From: Clostridia bacterium
GTDB taxonomy: Bacteria > Bacillota > Clostridia > Christensenellales > DTU072
Length of the DNA stretch: 12,392 nt
Reading direction: 5' to 3'
Assembly: GCA_028703745.1 (NCBI GenBank)
Contig: JAQVME010000018.1
Coordinates: 1-12,392 of the forward strand
The notes beneath the pieces are model-generated. The model did no database searches and had not been told where the DNA came from. It worked only from the letters and a program-made list of their open reading frames with translations. This document shows, piece after piece, positions 1-6,596 of this stretch. Position 1 is the first letter of the stretch; the number at the start of each line of letters is the position of its first letter. A program made the translations under genes and the position numbers.

Positions 1-339
1 ACCCCCACAGGCTCGACGGCTTATTCGCTTTCCGCCGGAGGCCCCATAGTCACTCCGGACGTAAACGCGTTCATAATGACGCCCATTTGTCCGCATTCTT
101 TTAACTCGTACCCTTTCGTCATAAATAACAAGAGCGTCATAAAGCTCTATCTTTTGCGCGCCGACCCTTGCGCATATCTAAATCTTGACGGTGAGGATGT
201 CGGAGAAATGCAAATCGGGGAGAGCGTTGAGATCATAAGATCGGAACTCACCGCGAAATTTGTAAGGCTCGAGGGGTATAATTTTTTTGATAATATCTCC
301 CAAAAGCTAAATTTTTGCAATTTTTCGGATAAGGAGTGA
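1..339 (+). CDS. nadK: NAD kinase, C-terminal part (5' end outside window)
   Basis: NAD kinase phosphorylates NAD to NADP in the cytoplasm, using ATP or polyphosphate. The reading frame is open from base 1 and gives 112 residues before the TGA at 337-339. It begins inside the family's most conserved C-terminal block: T-P-T-G-S-T-A-Y-S-L-S-A-G-G-P-I-V, followed by T-P-I-C-P-H-S-F. This glycine-rich stretch forms part of the NAD-binding site. A D-G-E/D-x-V-type segment (LNLDGEDVGEM) follows, as is usual near the end of the protein. The N-terminal GGDG motif must lie upstream. The gene is 2 nt from argR, matching the common clostridial order tlyA-nadK-argR-recN. An internal ATG at 76 is not the start, because conserved sequence continues upstream of it. 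Identification is firm. Confidence 0.95.
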   Translation, partial: TPTGSTAYSLSAGGPIVTPDVNAFIMTPICPHSFNSYPFVINNKSVIKLYLLRADPCAYLNLDGEDVGEMQIGESVEIIRSELTAKFVRLEGYNFFDNISQKLNFCNFSDKE

Positions 340-341
340 GC

Positions 342-791
342 ATGGTACGGACAGACAGGCAAGACAAGATTCTTGAGCTTATCGAACACAAGGACATAGA
401 GACTCAAGCGGAGTTGACAAGCGAGCTGGTCAAAGCCGGTTTCCAAGTCACTCAAGCGACGGTTTCACGCGACATAAAGGATTTGGGGCTAATCAAAGCC
501 GCTTCGGCAAGGGGCTACAAATACCTTTACGGACAAAACAACGACCATAACTCCAGACTGCTGAATATCTTCAAGGAATCCGTCATCAGCATTCAGACCG
601 CAATGAACCTTATTGTATTAAAAACAATGAGCGGCAGCGCCAATTCAGCTTGCGTAATTATTGACAAGCTCAACATTGAGGGCGTAGTCGGCACGCTGGC
701 GGGCGACGACAATTTGGTAGTAATAGTAAAGAACCTCGACTTGGTTGACAGCGTAACAACCCGTTTAAAAAATCTCATGCAAAAAAAATGA
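342..791 (+). CDS. argR: Arginine repressor ArgR/AhrC
   Basis: A 149-residue transcription factor that binds ARG-box operators when arginine is bound, repressing biosynthesis and activating catabolism. The N-terminal winged helix-turn-helix spans about residues 1-65, with the recognition region TQATVSRDIKDLGLIK at 37-52, the family signature. The C-terminal oligomerisation and arginine-binding domain (about 80-149) carries GSANSACVIID and GTLAGDDN. The paired aspartates D122 and D123 match the arginine contacts of the GT(I/L)AGDDT motif, with Asn in place of the usual Thr. Length is typical of the family. I chose ATG 342 over the GTG at 336 because AAGGAG (331-336) lies 5 nt before ATG 342 and overlaps the GTG. 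The stop overlaps the recN start (ATGA), suggesting translational coupling. Confidence 0.96.
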   Translation: MVRTDRQDKILELIEHKDIETQAELTSELVKAGFQVTQATVSRDIKDLGLIKAASARGYKYLYGQNNDHNSRLLNIFKESVISIQTAMNLIVLKTMSGSANSACVIIDKLNIEGVVGTLAGDDNLVVIVKNLDLVDSVTTRLKNLMQKK

Positions 792-2497
792 TTAGTTCAC
801 TCAGCATAAAAAATATAGCTCTCATTCAGGAGCTAACCATAAGTTTAGGGCGAGGGCTGAACATACTCAGCGGCGAAACCGGCGCCGGAAAATCCATTAT
901 TATAGATTCATTGCATTTCGTACTTGGCGACAGGGCTGACCGTTCACTTATTCGTCACGGCGAGAATGCGGCGCGCGTAGAGGTGGTGTTTGACATAAAC
1001 AACCCCGATATTGGCGGTGTGCTTGAGGAATACGGCATAGAAAACGACGATTATATAATCATTAACCGTATGATGACAGAGGACAGGAGCGAATGCCGCA
1101 TAAACGGGCGCATCGTCACGCTTGCAACGTTGCGAGCTGTTGTAGGCAACCTTGTCGACATACACTCGCAGAATGAGCATCAATCGCTGATGAAGCTTTC
1201 CACGCAGTTGAAGTTGCTCGACGATTATTCTCCGCTGACGGCGCCGAAGCGAGATTTATACCAATCATTGCTGAAAGACTATAGACGAATCAGCGAAGAT
1301 ATGCAAAAATTCGGCGATGAGGAAGACCGAAACCGCGAAATAAGCCTGCTTTCGTACCAAGTTGACGAAATATCCAAGGCGAAACCGTTAGAAGGCGAAG
1401 AAGAAAAACTTTTTGCCGATAGAAACAAGTATTATAACTATCAAAAAATCTCCGGCGCGTTGACGTCGGCAAGCGACTGTTTGGGCGGAGAAATGACAGA
1501 ATGCGCTTCTACGAAAATTTCAAAAGCATATTCCGAACTGTCATATATCTTAAAATACGACGAAAGCTTGTCCGGAATTATTGATAGACTCGAGAGCGCG
1601 CGCATCGAAATAGACGATATATCGCAAAGTATCGCCGACAAATTGAGCGGAGAGGGCATAGAAACCTTAGATATTGACCGTATCGAAAAAAGACTCGAAG
1701 AGATTCGCTTACTCAAGAAAAAATACGGCAAAACCATTCAAGACATCGAAAATTATCTTAGCCGGGCAAAGGAAAGGCTTGACGTGCTCGAGAATGCTGA
1801 GTTTAATATAAGCAAACTCGATTCCGAGTTAAAAAAGGTAAAAAACGAGCTTGCTAATGCGGCGAGAGCGCTCAGCACCATAAGAAAAGACAGCGCAAGA
1901 AGCTTCTCAAAAGCTATAGTTCGCCATCTCGACGACCTCGGCATGAAAAATACAGTATTTGAAATTAGAATTGATTTCCCCGACCGTGAAGAAGAGATAT
2001 TCTCCGCTCTTACTCCGAGCGGCGTCGACAAAGTTGAATTTTTGCTTTCGCCGAACATAGGCGAACCCGTAAAGCCCTTGTCAAAGATAGCCAGCGGCGG
2101 CGAAATGTCGAGGTTTATGCTGGCGCTAAAGAATGTCATCGCCGACATTGACGATATAGACACGCTAGTCTTTGACGAAATTGATACCGGCATCTCGGGA
2201 AAAATCGCCAAAGAAGTGGCAAAGAAGCTATACAATATTGCTGTATCAAGGCAAGTCATTGCCGTGACACACCTTCCTCAGCTGGCGTCAATGTCCGACT
2301 GCCATTATCTGATTTCAAAATCCGTCAAGGAAGGCAAGACCGTTACCGACCTTGAATTGCTTGACGAGCAGAATACTTACGCAGAGCTTATGCGCCTTGC
2401 CGGCAGCGCCGAAAACAGTGAGATAGGGCTGAGCCATGCTAAAGAGCTAAAAAAATGGGCAGATGACTATAAATTGTTGCAAATGCCCAAAAAATAG
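788..2497 (+). CDS. recN: DNA repair ATPase RecN
   Basis: An SMC-like ATPase that acts early at DNA double-strand breaks in the cytoplasm, holding ends together ahead of recombination. At 569 residues it has normal family length. The Walker A motif GETGAGKS is at residues 29-36 and the Q-loop region VDIHSQNEHQSLM at about 123-135. A charged, predicted coiled-coil middle covers about 155-380. The ABC signature IASGGEMSR is at 434-442, Walker B LVFDEID at 460-466 and the His-switch THLPQLA at 494-500. All motifs needed for ATPase activity are intact. It starts at the ATG overlapping the argR stop by 4 nt; argR-recN adjacency is conserved across Firmicutes. I see no LexA-type site immediately upstream, so it is probably transcribed from further left with nadK and argR. 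Confidence 0.97.
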   Translation: MISSLSIKNIALIQELTISLGRGLNILSGETGAGKSIIIDSLHFVLGDRADRSLIRHGENAARVEVVFDINNPDIGGVLEEYGIENDDYIIINRMMTEDRSECRINGRIVTLATLRAVVGNLVDIHSQNEHQSLMKLSTQLKLLDDYSPLTAPKRDLYQSLLKDYRRISEDMQKFGDEEDRNREISLLSYQVDEISKAKPLEGEEEKLFADRNKYYNYQKISGALTSASDCLGGEMTECASTKISKAYSELSYILKYDESLSGIIDRLESARIEIDDISQSIADKLSGEGIETLDIDRIEKRLEEIRLLKKKYGKTIQDIENYLSRAKERLDVLENAEFNISKLDSELKKVKNELANAARALSTIRKDSARSFSKAIVRHLDDLGMKNTVFEIRIDFPDREEEIFSALTPSGVDKVEFLLSPNIGEPVKPLSKIASGGEMSRFMLALKNVIADIDDIDTLVFDEIDTGISGKIAKEVAKKLYNIAVSRQVIAVTHLPQLASMSDCHYLISKSVKEGKTVTDLELLDEQNTYAELMRLAGSAENSEIGLSHAKELKKWADDYKLLQMPKK

Positions 2498-2501
2498 AAG
2501 A

Positions 2502-2520
2502 TAATACGCCCTACGTATTA
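2502..2520. other. Perfect inverted repeat after recN
   Basis: TAATACG, a 5-nt spacer (CCCTA), then CGTATTA: a 7-bp perfect stem four bases after the recN stop. No T-run follows on the + strand, so it is not a convincing intrinsic terminator for recN. On the minus strand a T-rich stretch does follow it, but no minus-strand gene is nearby. It could be a weak 3'-end stabilising hairpin or chance. The rest of the 178-base gap to spoIVB is AT-rich, and I found no confident promoter there. A second small palindrome, ACGCATTTGCGT, sits at 2575-2586. Confidence 0.35.
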
Positions 2521-2675
2521 CAAAAGTAAACCTAAATTAGAATACTATTTATATTATTTCATCAAATTCTATAAACGCATTTGCGTAGATCTCCCCGATA
2601 CAAATAGTTCCAAAGGTGCAATTTCGGAATATATAAAGTTTTCGCAAACCACACTAACAACCGAGGAGAAAACAA

Positions 2676-3731
2676 ATGAAGAAAGCTGGCATCGCAATTT
2701 TATTTTTTCTATGTTTAACATTTATATTCATTCCTGTGGTCGGACAGAATACATTTGCCGAGGGGAGCGATTTTGATGCGCAACAGACACATGTATATAG
2801 TGAAGAAAAAGTATATTTGGGCGGAATTCCGATAGGAGTTATCGCCAATTCGGAGGGCATAATAGTTACTGATTATGTCGAGGTCATCAGTCCCGGCGGA
2901 GTAAGGAGTCCGGCAAGGGAAGCAGGGCTGATGATAGGTGATTTGATTGTTCGGATAAACGGGGTAAGCGTATCCAATGTCGCAGACATTAAGCGCGTAA
3001 TCGATAAAACCTTTGATAATAAACCCCTTCAAGTTGAATATATGCGCGAAAGCACGTACAGAACTGCGGAGATAATGCCTTCTTTGGATTTATCTTTGAA
3101 GGAATACAAATTGGGTATTCTTGCAAAGAATGACATAGCCGGAGTAGGTACGCTTACCTATTTGAGAGCCTCTGACGGCAGGTTCGGCGGGCTTGGGCAC
3201 CGCATTTATGATAATGCAAATTCAAAAACAGATTTATATAAAAAAGGTAACATCTTTGGTTGCACGATTGTGGGGTGCATCAAAGGCAGTGAAGGCAAGG
3301 CTGGCGAACTTAAAGGTGTTTTTGAGAAATGCGGTAAACCCAGAGGCAGCATTGATAAAAATAACGATTACGGCATTTTTGGATATGCCGATAAAGATAT
3401 AGCAAAGGATTTGCAGACTATTGAAATAGGAACGAAAAACAGCGTTAAGATGGGAAAAGCGTATATTTATACGACGATAGACGGTGGCAAGCCTGAGAAA
3501 TACGCTATTGAAATAATAAAAAACGTGCAACAGAGCGCGCCCGGACAAAAAGGTATGGTGCTTAGGATTACCGACGAACGTCTACTGGAAAAGACGGGCG
3601 GCATTGTGCAGGGTATGAGCGGTTCGCCTATAATACAGAATGATAAGCTGATAGGCGCCGTCACACACGTATTTCTTAATGACTCTACGAAAGGTTATGG
3701 CGTCTATATCGATTGGATGATAGAAAACTAG
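2676..3731 (+). CDS. spoIVB: SpoIVB serine peptidase (stage IV sporulation protein B)
   Basis: SpoIVB is made in the forespore, is secreted into the space between the two spore membranes, and cleaves SpoIVFA to release SpoIVFB activity and mature sigma-K in the mother cell. The 351-residue product has an N-terminal hydrophobic signal or anchor (about 4-22). A PDZ domain follows (about 65-130, with SPAREAGLMIGDLIVRINGV). The C-terminal S55 peptidase domain has candidate catalytic residues H175 (GGLGHRIYD), D300 and S315 in GGIVQGMSGSP. The D-to-S spacing of 15 residues matches B. subtilis D363/S378. The protein is shorter than the B. subtilis one (425 residues), mainly at the N-terminus. GAGGAG at 2663-2668 is 7 nt before the ATG. 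recN-spoIVB adjacency is typical, but spo0A does not follow here. Forespore (sigma-F/G) control is expected from the family; I could not find a clear promoter. Confidence 0.96.
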   Translation: MKKAGIAILFFLCLTFIFIPVVGQNTFAEGSDFDAQQTHVYSEEKVYLGGIPIGVIANSEGIIVTDYVEVISPGGVRSPAREAGLMIGDLIVRINGVSVSNVADIKRVIDKTFDNKPLQVEYMRESTYRTAEIMPSLDLSLKEYKLGILAKNDIAGVGTLTYLRASDGRFGGLGHRIYDNANSKTDLYKKGNIFGCTIVGCIKGSEGKAGELKGVFEKCGKPRGSIDKNNDYGIFGYADKDIAKDLQTIEIGTKNSVKMGKAYIYTTIDGGKPEKYAIEIIKNVQQSAPGQKGMVLRITDERLLEKTGGIVQGMSGSPIIQNDKLIGAVTHVFLNDSTKGYGVYIDWMIEN

Positions 3732-3737
3732 TAGAAT

Positions 3738-3876
3738 GAAAAACTATGGATGAGATTTCTCCGCTTCGCTACGCTTCGGTCGAAATGACAATTAACGAAA
3801 AACGAAAAACTATGGATGAGATTTCTCCCGAAATGACATATAAAGTAAATATGACATATGAAAAGTCGAAATGACA
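3738..3876. repeat. Degenerate copies of a palindromic intergenic repeat
   Basis: A 25-base unit, from GAAAAACTATGG through GAGATTTCTCC, occurs identically at 3738-3762 and 3804-3828. Copy 1 continues with an 18-base GC-richer centre (3763-3780, containing the CGCTTCG and ACGCTTCG sub-repeat) and then CGAAATGACA (3781-3790). Copy 2 lacks exactly that centre and goes straight to CGAAATGACA (3829-3838). A third remnant, GTCGAAATGACA, is at 3865-3876. The outer arms ATTTC and GAAAT are inverted, so each full unit can fold. From memory, elements of the form GAGATTTCTC...CGAAATGACA recur in many bacterial genomes; that recall is unverified here. No ORF is present in the 210-base gap apart from these units and the terminator. 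Confidence 0.75.
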
Positions 3877-3884
3877 CATTAATT

Positions 3885-3910
3885 AACCGTAATTCAATAC
3901 GGTTTTTTTA
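3885..3910 (+). terminator. Rho-independent terminator
   Basis: A perfect 7-bp stem, AACCGTA (3885-3891) pairing with TACGGTT (3898-3904), has a 6-nt loop, and the T-run continues to 3909. This is the clearest intrinsic terminator in the window. It separates the nadK-argR-recN-spoIVB side from the membrane-protein gene starting at 3942. Confidence 0.85.
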
Positions 3911-3936
3911 ATATCGGCGACCATTCAACATATAAT
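3908..3936 (+). promoter_or_regulatory. Sigma-A-like promoter abutting the start codon
   Basis: TTAATA (3908-3913, 4 of 6 matches to TTGACA), a 17-nt spacer and a perfect TATAAT (3931-3936). The predicted transcription start falls at about 3942-3943, on or next to the ATG at 3942, so the message would be leaderless. The -35 overlaps the end of the preceding terminator's T-run. The area is AT-rich, so a chance TATAAT is possible. Confidence 0.45.
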
Positions 3937-3947
3937 TTATTATGTTG
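3926..3947. other. Inverted repeat enclosing a start codon
   Basis: CAACATA (3926-3932) and TATGTTG (3941-3947) form a perfect 7-bp inverted repeat with an 8-nt spacer. The 3' arm contains the ATG at 3942-3944, and the spacer side contains most of the TATAAT. As DNA it could be an operator over the promoter. As RNA in a read-through transcript it would hide the start codon. Confidence 0.45.
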
Positions 3948-4547
3948 TCAAATATCAAAAGGTATGTCCTCAATTTATTTATTGATTTCAAGCGGCTTTG
4001 CGCAGAAAACAAGCTCATTCTTATAGCGCTCGGCGCAAGTCTGTTCTCTGCCTTATTAATGTCCGTAAACGTTGGAGATAAGGCAGTGGAATATCAAGGA
4101 AACATTATTGTTTTAATAAAGATAGACAACTTCAACGTATTTTGGTATTTGCTCAAATGCACGTTCTTTTTTGCCTTTGTATATGCTTTTGCCATACTGA
4201 TCAGGTTGCATTTTTTAGTTTTTCTCGGCAACTTCGTATATTTGTTGATATTCTTCCGCATTGCATTCAGCGGATTGTTTTTGTCTTTTATTTGCGACGG
4301 ATTCTTTGCGTTCGTGTATTTCGTGTTTTACTGGTTGCCTCTGTTTTTGTTCTCGCTGCTATGCTATTTCCGTATGCAGTGCAGTATATACTTATCACTT
4401 GGTTATGCGGGGTGTCGGAGAGCGCCGCTTTGCTGTCCGCCCGGCAAAGCCTTTATCAATACCGTGGCGGGCTTTTTTGCCGTAAATGTAGTGACATTTT
4501 TAGTTTTTAACGTTATTTTTGTTATCGTGCTCAAACTCATTTTTTAG
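3942..4547 (+). CDS. Putative polytopic membrane protein, possibly SpoIIM-like
   Basis: I do not recognise this 201-residue protein with confidence. It is very hydrophobic and rich in Phe, with about five predicted membrane segments near residues 24-42, 66-88, 90-116, 119-143 and 172-200. A short basic N-terminus precedes the first. A Cys/Pro-rich loop, GCRRAPLCCPPGK (157-169), lies before the last helix. The size and the layout of one N-terminal helix, a loop, then four more resemble SpoIIM, the roughly 210-residue mother-cell membrane protein of the engulfment complex. Its position near spoIVB and a dacF-like gene also fits clostridial sporulation loci. This is an inference from architecture and context; I cannot point to a shared motif. 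There is no Shine-Dalgarno site before ATG 3942, and TATAAT ends 5 nt upstream. The two shorter ORFs overlapping in another frame look like shadows. Confidence 0.6.
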   Translation: MLSNIKRYVLNLFIDFKRLCAENKLILIALGASLFSALLMSVNVGDKAVEYQGNIIVLIKIDNFNVFWYLLKCTFFFAFVYAFAILIRLHFLVFLGNFVYLLIFFRIAFSGLFLSFICDGFFAFVYFVFYWLPLFLFSLLCYFRMQCSIYLSLGYAGCRRAPLCCPPGKAFINTVAGFFAVNVVTFLVFNVIFVIVLKLIF

Positions 4548-4553
4548 TATAAT
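4548..4553 (+). promoter_or_regulatory. Candidate -10 box for the dacF-like gene
   Basis: A perfect TATAAT directly follows the stop codon of the upstream membrane-protein gene. No good -35 is visible at 16-19 nt spacing (TCGTGC at 4525-4530 is poor), and there is no extended TGn motif. If used, transcription would begin near 4560, inside or just after the left arm of the downstream inverted repeat. Confidence 0.3.
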
Positions 4554-4592
4554 ACCACCTTGCTTGCAGAAAATAGAAACAAGAGGTGGTAT
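4552..4592 (+). promoter_or_regulatory. Hairpin sequestering the dacF ribosome binding site
   Basis: ATACCACCT (4552-4560) is perfectly complementary to AGGTGGTAT (4584-4592), with a loop of about 23 nt. The 3' arm covers the core of the Shine-Dalgarno site GAGGTG (4583-4588) and most of the ATG at 4591, just ahead of the chosen ATG at 4594. Transcripts that read through from the upstream gene would carry both arms and be poorly translated. Transcripts starting near 4560 or later would lack the left arm. Confidence 0.6.
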
Positions 4593-4593
4593 G

Positions 4594-5757
4594 ATGAAAA
4601 AATTTCTGATATTTACATTGCTTTTGTGCCTGATGACGGCGTTTTTTGTGCCTTTTAGCGGCGCGGCGTTTGCTGAAAGCACCGTTGAAGGCGTTAAAAG
4701 CTATTATTTAGTCGATTATGACAGCGGCACCGTACTTTCAAAATATAATGAGAGCGAAAGGCGTCCTATTGCCAGTATGGTAAAGATTATGACTCTTTGC
4801 TTGACTTTTAAGGCGATTGAGGAGGGCAAGCTGGACGTCAATCAAAAGCTTTTGATAAGCGAAACGGCAAGCGGTATGGGCGGCTCGCAAATGTTTCTCG
4901 ATGCAAACAAGGAGTACGCCGTAAAAGACCTTATAAAAGGCGTAGTTGTATGCAGCGCCAACGACGCGGCAGTGGCGCTCGGAGAGGCTATCAGCGGCAG
5001 TATCGAGGGTTTTGTCTCCGATATGAACGCTTACGCTAAAGAGCTTGGTATGAGTGACACGCTATTTTGTAACACTACGGGGCTGCCGGGCGGAGAGCAA
5101 TTTTCGACGGCAAGAGACGTCAGCATTATGACGAGAAAACTGCTTTCGTATAAAAATTATTACGAATATTCAAAGATATGGATAGAGGATTATATCCACC
5201 CCGACGGAAGAAAGACCGAAATGGTAAACACCAACAAACTGATACGCTTTTATCAGGGTTGTGACGCCGGCAAAACGGGTTTTACAAACGACGCTATGTT
5301 CTGTCTTTCGGCATCGGCAATGCGTAAGGATATGAGAGTAATAGCCACGGTGCTGGGCGGCGCGGATAGCAAAACCAGATTCCGCAAGGTGTCCGAGCTC
5401 TTTAATTTCGCCTTTGCAAATTATGAGCAAAAGGTGATATTTAAGGCCGGCGAAAGTATAACGCATAATCTGAAGATAGCAAAAAGTAAGCAGACGGAGG
5501 TAGACGTATACAGTAGCGGCGACTTAAAAATCTTTTCCAAGAAGGGCGAAAAGGTATCCGCCAACGTCAAGATTATGCTAAAAGACGGGCTAAAGGCTCC
5601 TTTGCAGGCTGATACCGTTATAGGAAAAGCCGAAGTATACGACGCCGAAGGCAAGCTGAAGGCAATAACAGACCTATGTTTGCGCCATGACGTATGCAAG
5701 CAGAATCTTTTCGATGCAATGCGGTTTGTGCTGAAAAGCTGGAGTTTGAAAAAATAA
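4594..5757 (+). CDS. dacF: D-alanyl-D-alanine carboxypeptidase, DacF-like (S11 family)
   Basis: A low-molecular-weight penicillin-binding protein that removes the terminal D-Ala from peptidoglycan pentapeptides outside the membrane. The 387-residue product has a signal peptide (1-27, cut likely after the AFA at 25-27). The S11 catalytic domain has S61-M-V-K64 (SxxK), S121-A-N123 (SxN) and K227-T-G229 (KTG). A PBP5-type C-terminal beta domain spans about 278-365, and a C-terminal helix (about 370-387) ending in basic residues may act as an amphipathic membrane anchor. I chose ATG 4594 over 4591 because GAGG of the Shine-Dalgarno site ends 7 nt before it; the longer frame from 4519 adds a non-conserved leader and runs back into the upstream gene. 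The symbol is by similarity and proximity to sporulation genes; a housekeeping dacA role is possible. Confidence 0.9.
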   Translation: MKKFLIFTLLLCLMTAFFVPFSGAAFAESTVEGVKSYYLVDYDSGTVLSKYNESERRPIASMVKIMTLCLTFKAIEEGKLDVNQKLLISETASGMGGSQMFLDANKEYAVKDLIKGVVVCSANDAAVALGEAISGSIEGFVSDMNAYAKELGMSDTLFCNTTGLPGGEQFSTARDVSIMTRKLLSYKNYYEYSKIWIEDYIHPDGRKTEMVNTNKLIRFYQGCDAGKTGFTNDAMFCLSASAMRKDMRVIATVLGGADSKTRFRKVSELFNFAFANYEQKVIFKAGESITHNLKIAKSKQTEVDVYSSGDLKIFSKKGEKVSANVKIMLKDGLKAPLQADTVIGKAEVYDAEGKLKAITDLCLRHDVCKQNLFDAMRFVLKSWSLKK

Positions 5758-5773
5758 ATTGTATTATGTTTCA

Positions 5774-5805
5774 TGCGGAAAAGCAAAACAACCTTGCTTT
5801 CCGCA
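5774..5805 (+). terminator. Strong hairpin after dacF, probable terminator
   Basis: TGCGGAAAAGCAA (5774-5786) and TTGCTTTCCGCA (5794-5805) pair over 12 bp with one bulged A and a 7-nt loop. The stem is stable and lies 17 nt after the dacF stop, immediately upstream of a promoter. This fits a transcript end, although no T-run follows directly, so termination efficiency is uncertain. Confidence 0.5.
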
Positions 5806-5829
5806 GGTTACATATAGCCTTGTTTTGTC

Positions 5830-5858
5830 TTGACTAACAGCGCATTTCTTGTTATTAT
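5830..5858 (+). promoter_or_regulatory. Sigma-A-type promoter for the M50-scpA-scpB genes
   Basis: TTGACT (5830-5835, 5 of 6), a 17-nt spacer and TATTAT (5853-5858, 5 of 6). Transcription would start near 5865, giving a leader of about 22 nt with GAGGTGG (5878-5884) before ATG 5887. This is the best-formed promoter in the window and implies vegetative expression of this operon. Confidence 0.7.
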
Positions 5859-5886
5859 AAATTGATTTGATAAATTTGAGGTGGCA

Positions 5887-6588
5887 ATGTTCTTTCTAAG
5901 GTTTTTTAATGCGGACGCAAATGTTTCCGAAATACTAATTTCGCTGCTTGCCATGATACTGGCGGCTGTTACAGCCATAGTGCTTCATGAGGTTTCGCAT
6001 GGGTACGTTGCTATGAAATGCGGGGATATGACGGCGAAATCCCGCGGCAGACTGACCTTGAATCCCGTCGCGCATTTTGACCTTATTGGCTTGCTTTTGC
6101 TGCTATTTGTCGGCTTCGGCTGGGCAAAACCCGTGCCCGTAGACCCGAGAAACTTCAAAAGCTATAAGAAAGGTATGTTGCTGGTATCCGTTTCCGGCGT
6201 AGTCACCAATATTCTTATCGGCGGACTGGGACTGCTTGTGCTATCTATTGTCGCGCCGTATATCGGCGCTTACAACCTGAATTCACCTGCCATTGTCATT
6301 ATTTTGAAAATGCTGGCGTATTTTTATCTCGTATATCTTGTCGGCATAAACTTTATGCTGGCTTTTTTCAATATGTTGCCCATATATCCGCTTGACGGCT
6401 TCAAATTGCTCAGTATTTTTCTCAAGCCCGGCAATAAGTACGTAGATTTTATGTACAGATACGGTTTCTACTGCATAATTGCTTTGATTTTGTTCGGTAA
6501 TATCTTTCGCCGTCTGGGACTCTGGTATTTTGATATTTTCGGCATAATATCGTCACTGATTTCAAAACTTATTATGCTGGTGGCGTGA
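5887..6588 (+). CDS. Site-2-protease-family (M50) membrane metalloprotease
   Basis: A 233-residue polytopic protein of the short YwhC/Rv-like M50 group, zinc proteases that cut within the membrane; substrates are unknown. The zinc-binding HExxH is H34-E-V-S-H38 in the first hydrophobic block. The second conserved motif, N162-M-L-P-I-Y-P-L-D170-G, supplies the third zinc ligand (Asp). About five to six membrane segments are visible (roughly 13-33, 66-80, 97-125, 135-165, 192-206, 212-231). There is no PDZ domain, as usual for this group. ATG 5887 is preferred to the GTG at 5881 because the GTG lies within the Shine-Dalgarno site GAGGTGG. M50-scpA-scpB order is common in Firmicutes. It ends 8 nt before scpA. 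Confidence 0.92.
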   Translation: MFFLRFFNADANVSEILISLLAMILAAVTAIVLHEVSHGYVAMKCGDMTAKSRGRLTLNPVAHFDLIGLLLLLFVGFGWAKPVPVDPRNFKSYKKGMLLVSVSGVVTNILIGGLGLLVLSIVAPYIGAYNLNSPAIVIILKMLAYFYLVYLVGINFMLAFFNMLPIYPLDGFKLLSIFLKPGNKYVDFMYRYGFYCIIALILFGNIFRRLGLWYFDIFGIISSLISKLIMLVA

Positions 6589-6596
6589 GAGGGAAT

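Noticed and set aside
336..341. GTG start for argR
   Set aside because: The GTG is overlapped by the Shine-Dalgarno site AAGGAG; ATG 342 has correct spacing and gives the normal N-terminus.
1753..2259. A 168-codon minus-strand open frame opposite recN
   Set aside because: Ser-rich, low-complexity translation opposite the conserved RecN ATPase motifs; a shadow of the coding strand.
2575..2640. Forespore sigma-F/sigma-G promoter for spoIVB, using GCATT near 2577 or GGAATATATA near 2626
   Set aside because: Spacings and -10 matches do not fit consensus; expected from biology but not supported by what I can see.
4142..4510. A 122-codon + strand frame within the 3942-4547 membrane-protein gene
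   Set aside because: No ribosome binding site; Cys/Phe-rich translation without conserved features. The longer frame gives regular membrane helices and runs the full interval between the two neighbouring genes.
4519..4593. N-terminal extension of the dacF-like protein from ATG 4519
   Set aside because: It would overlap the upstream gene and place 25 extra residues ahead of a perfect signal peptide; the Shine-Dalgarno site and signal peptide support 4594.
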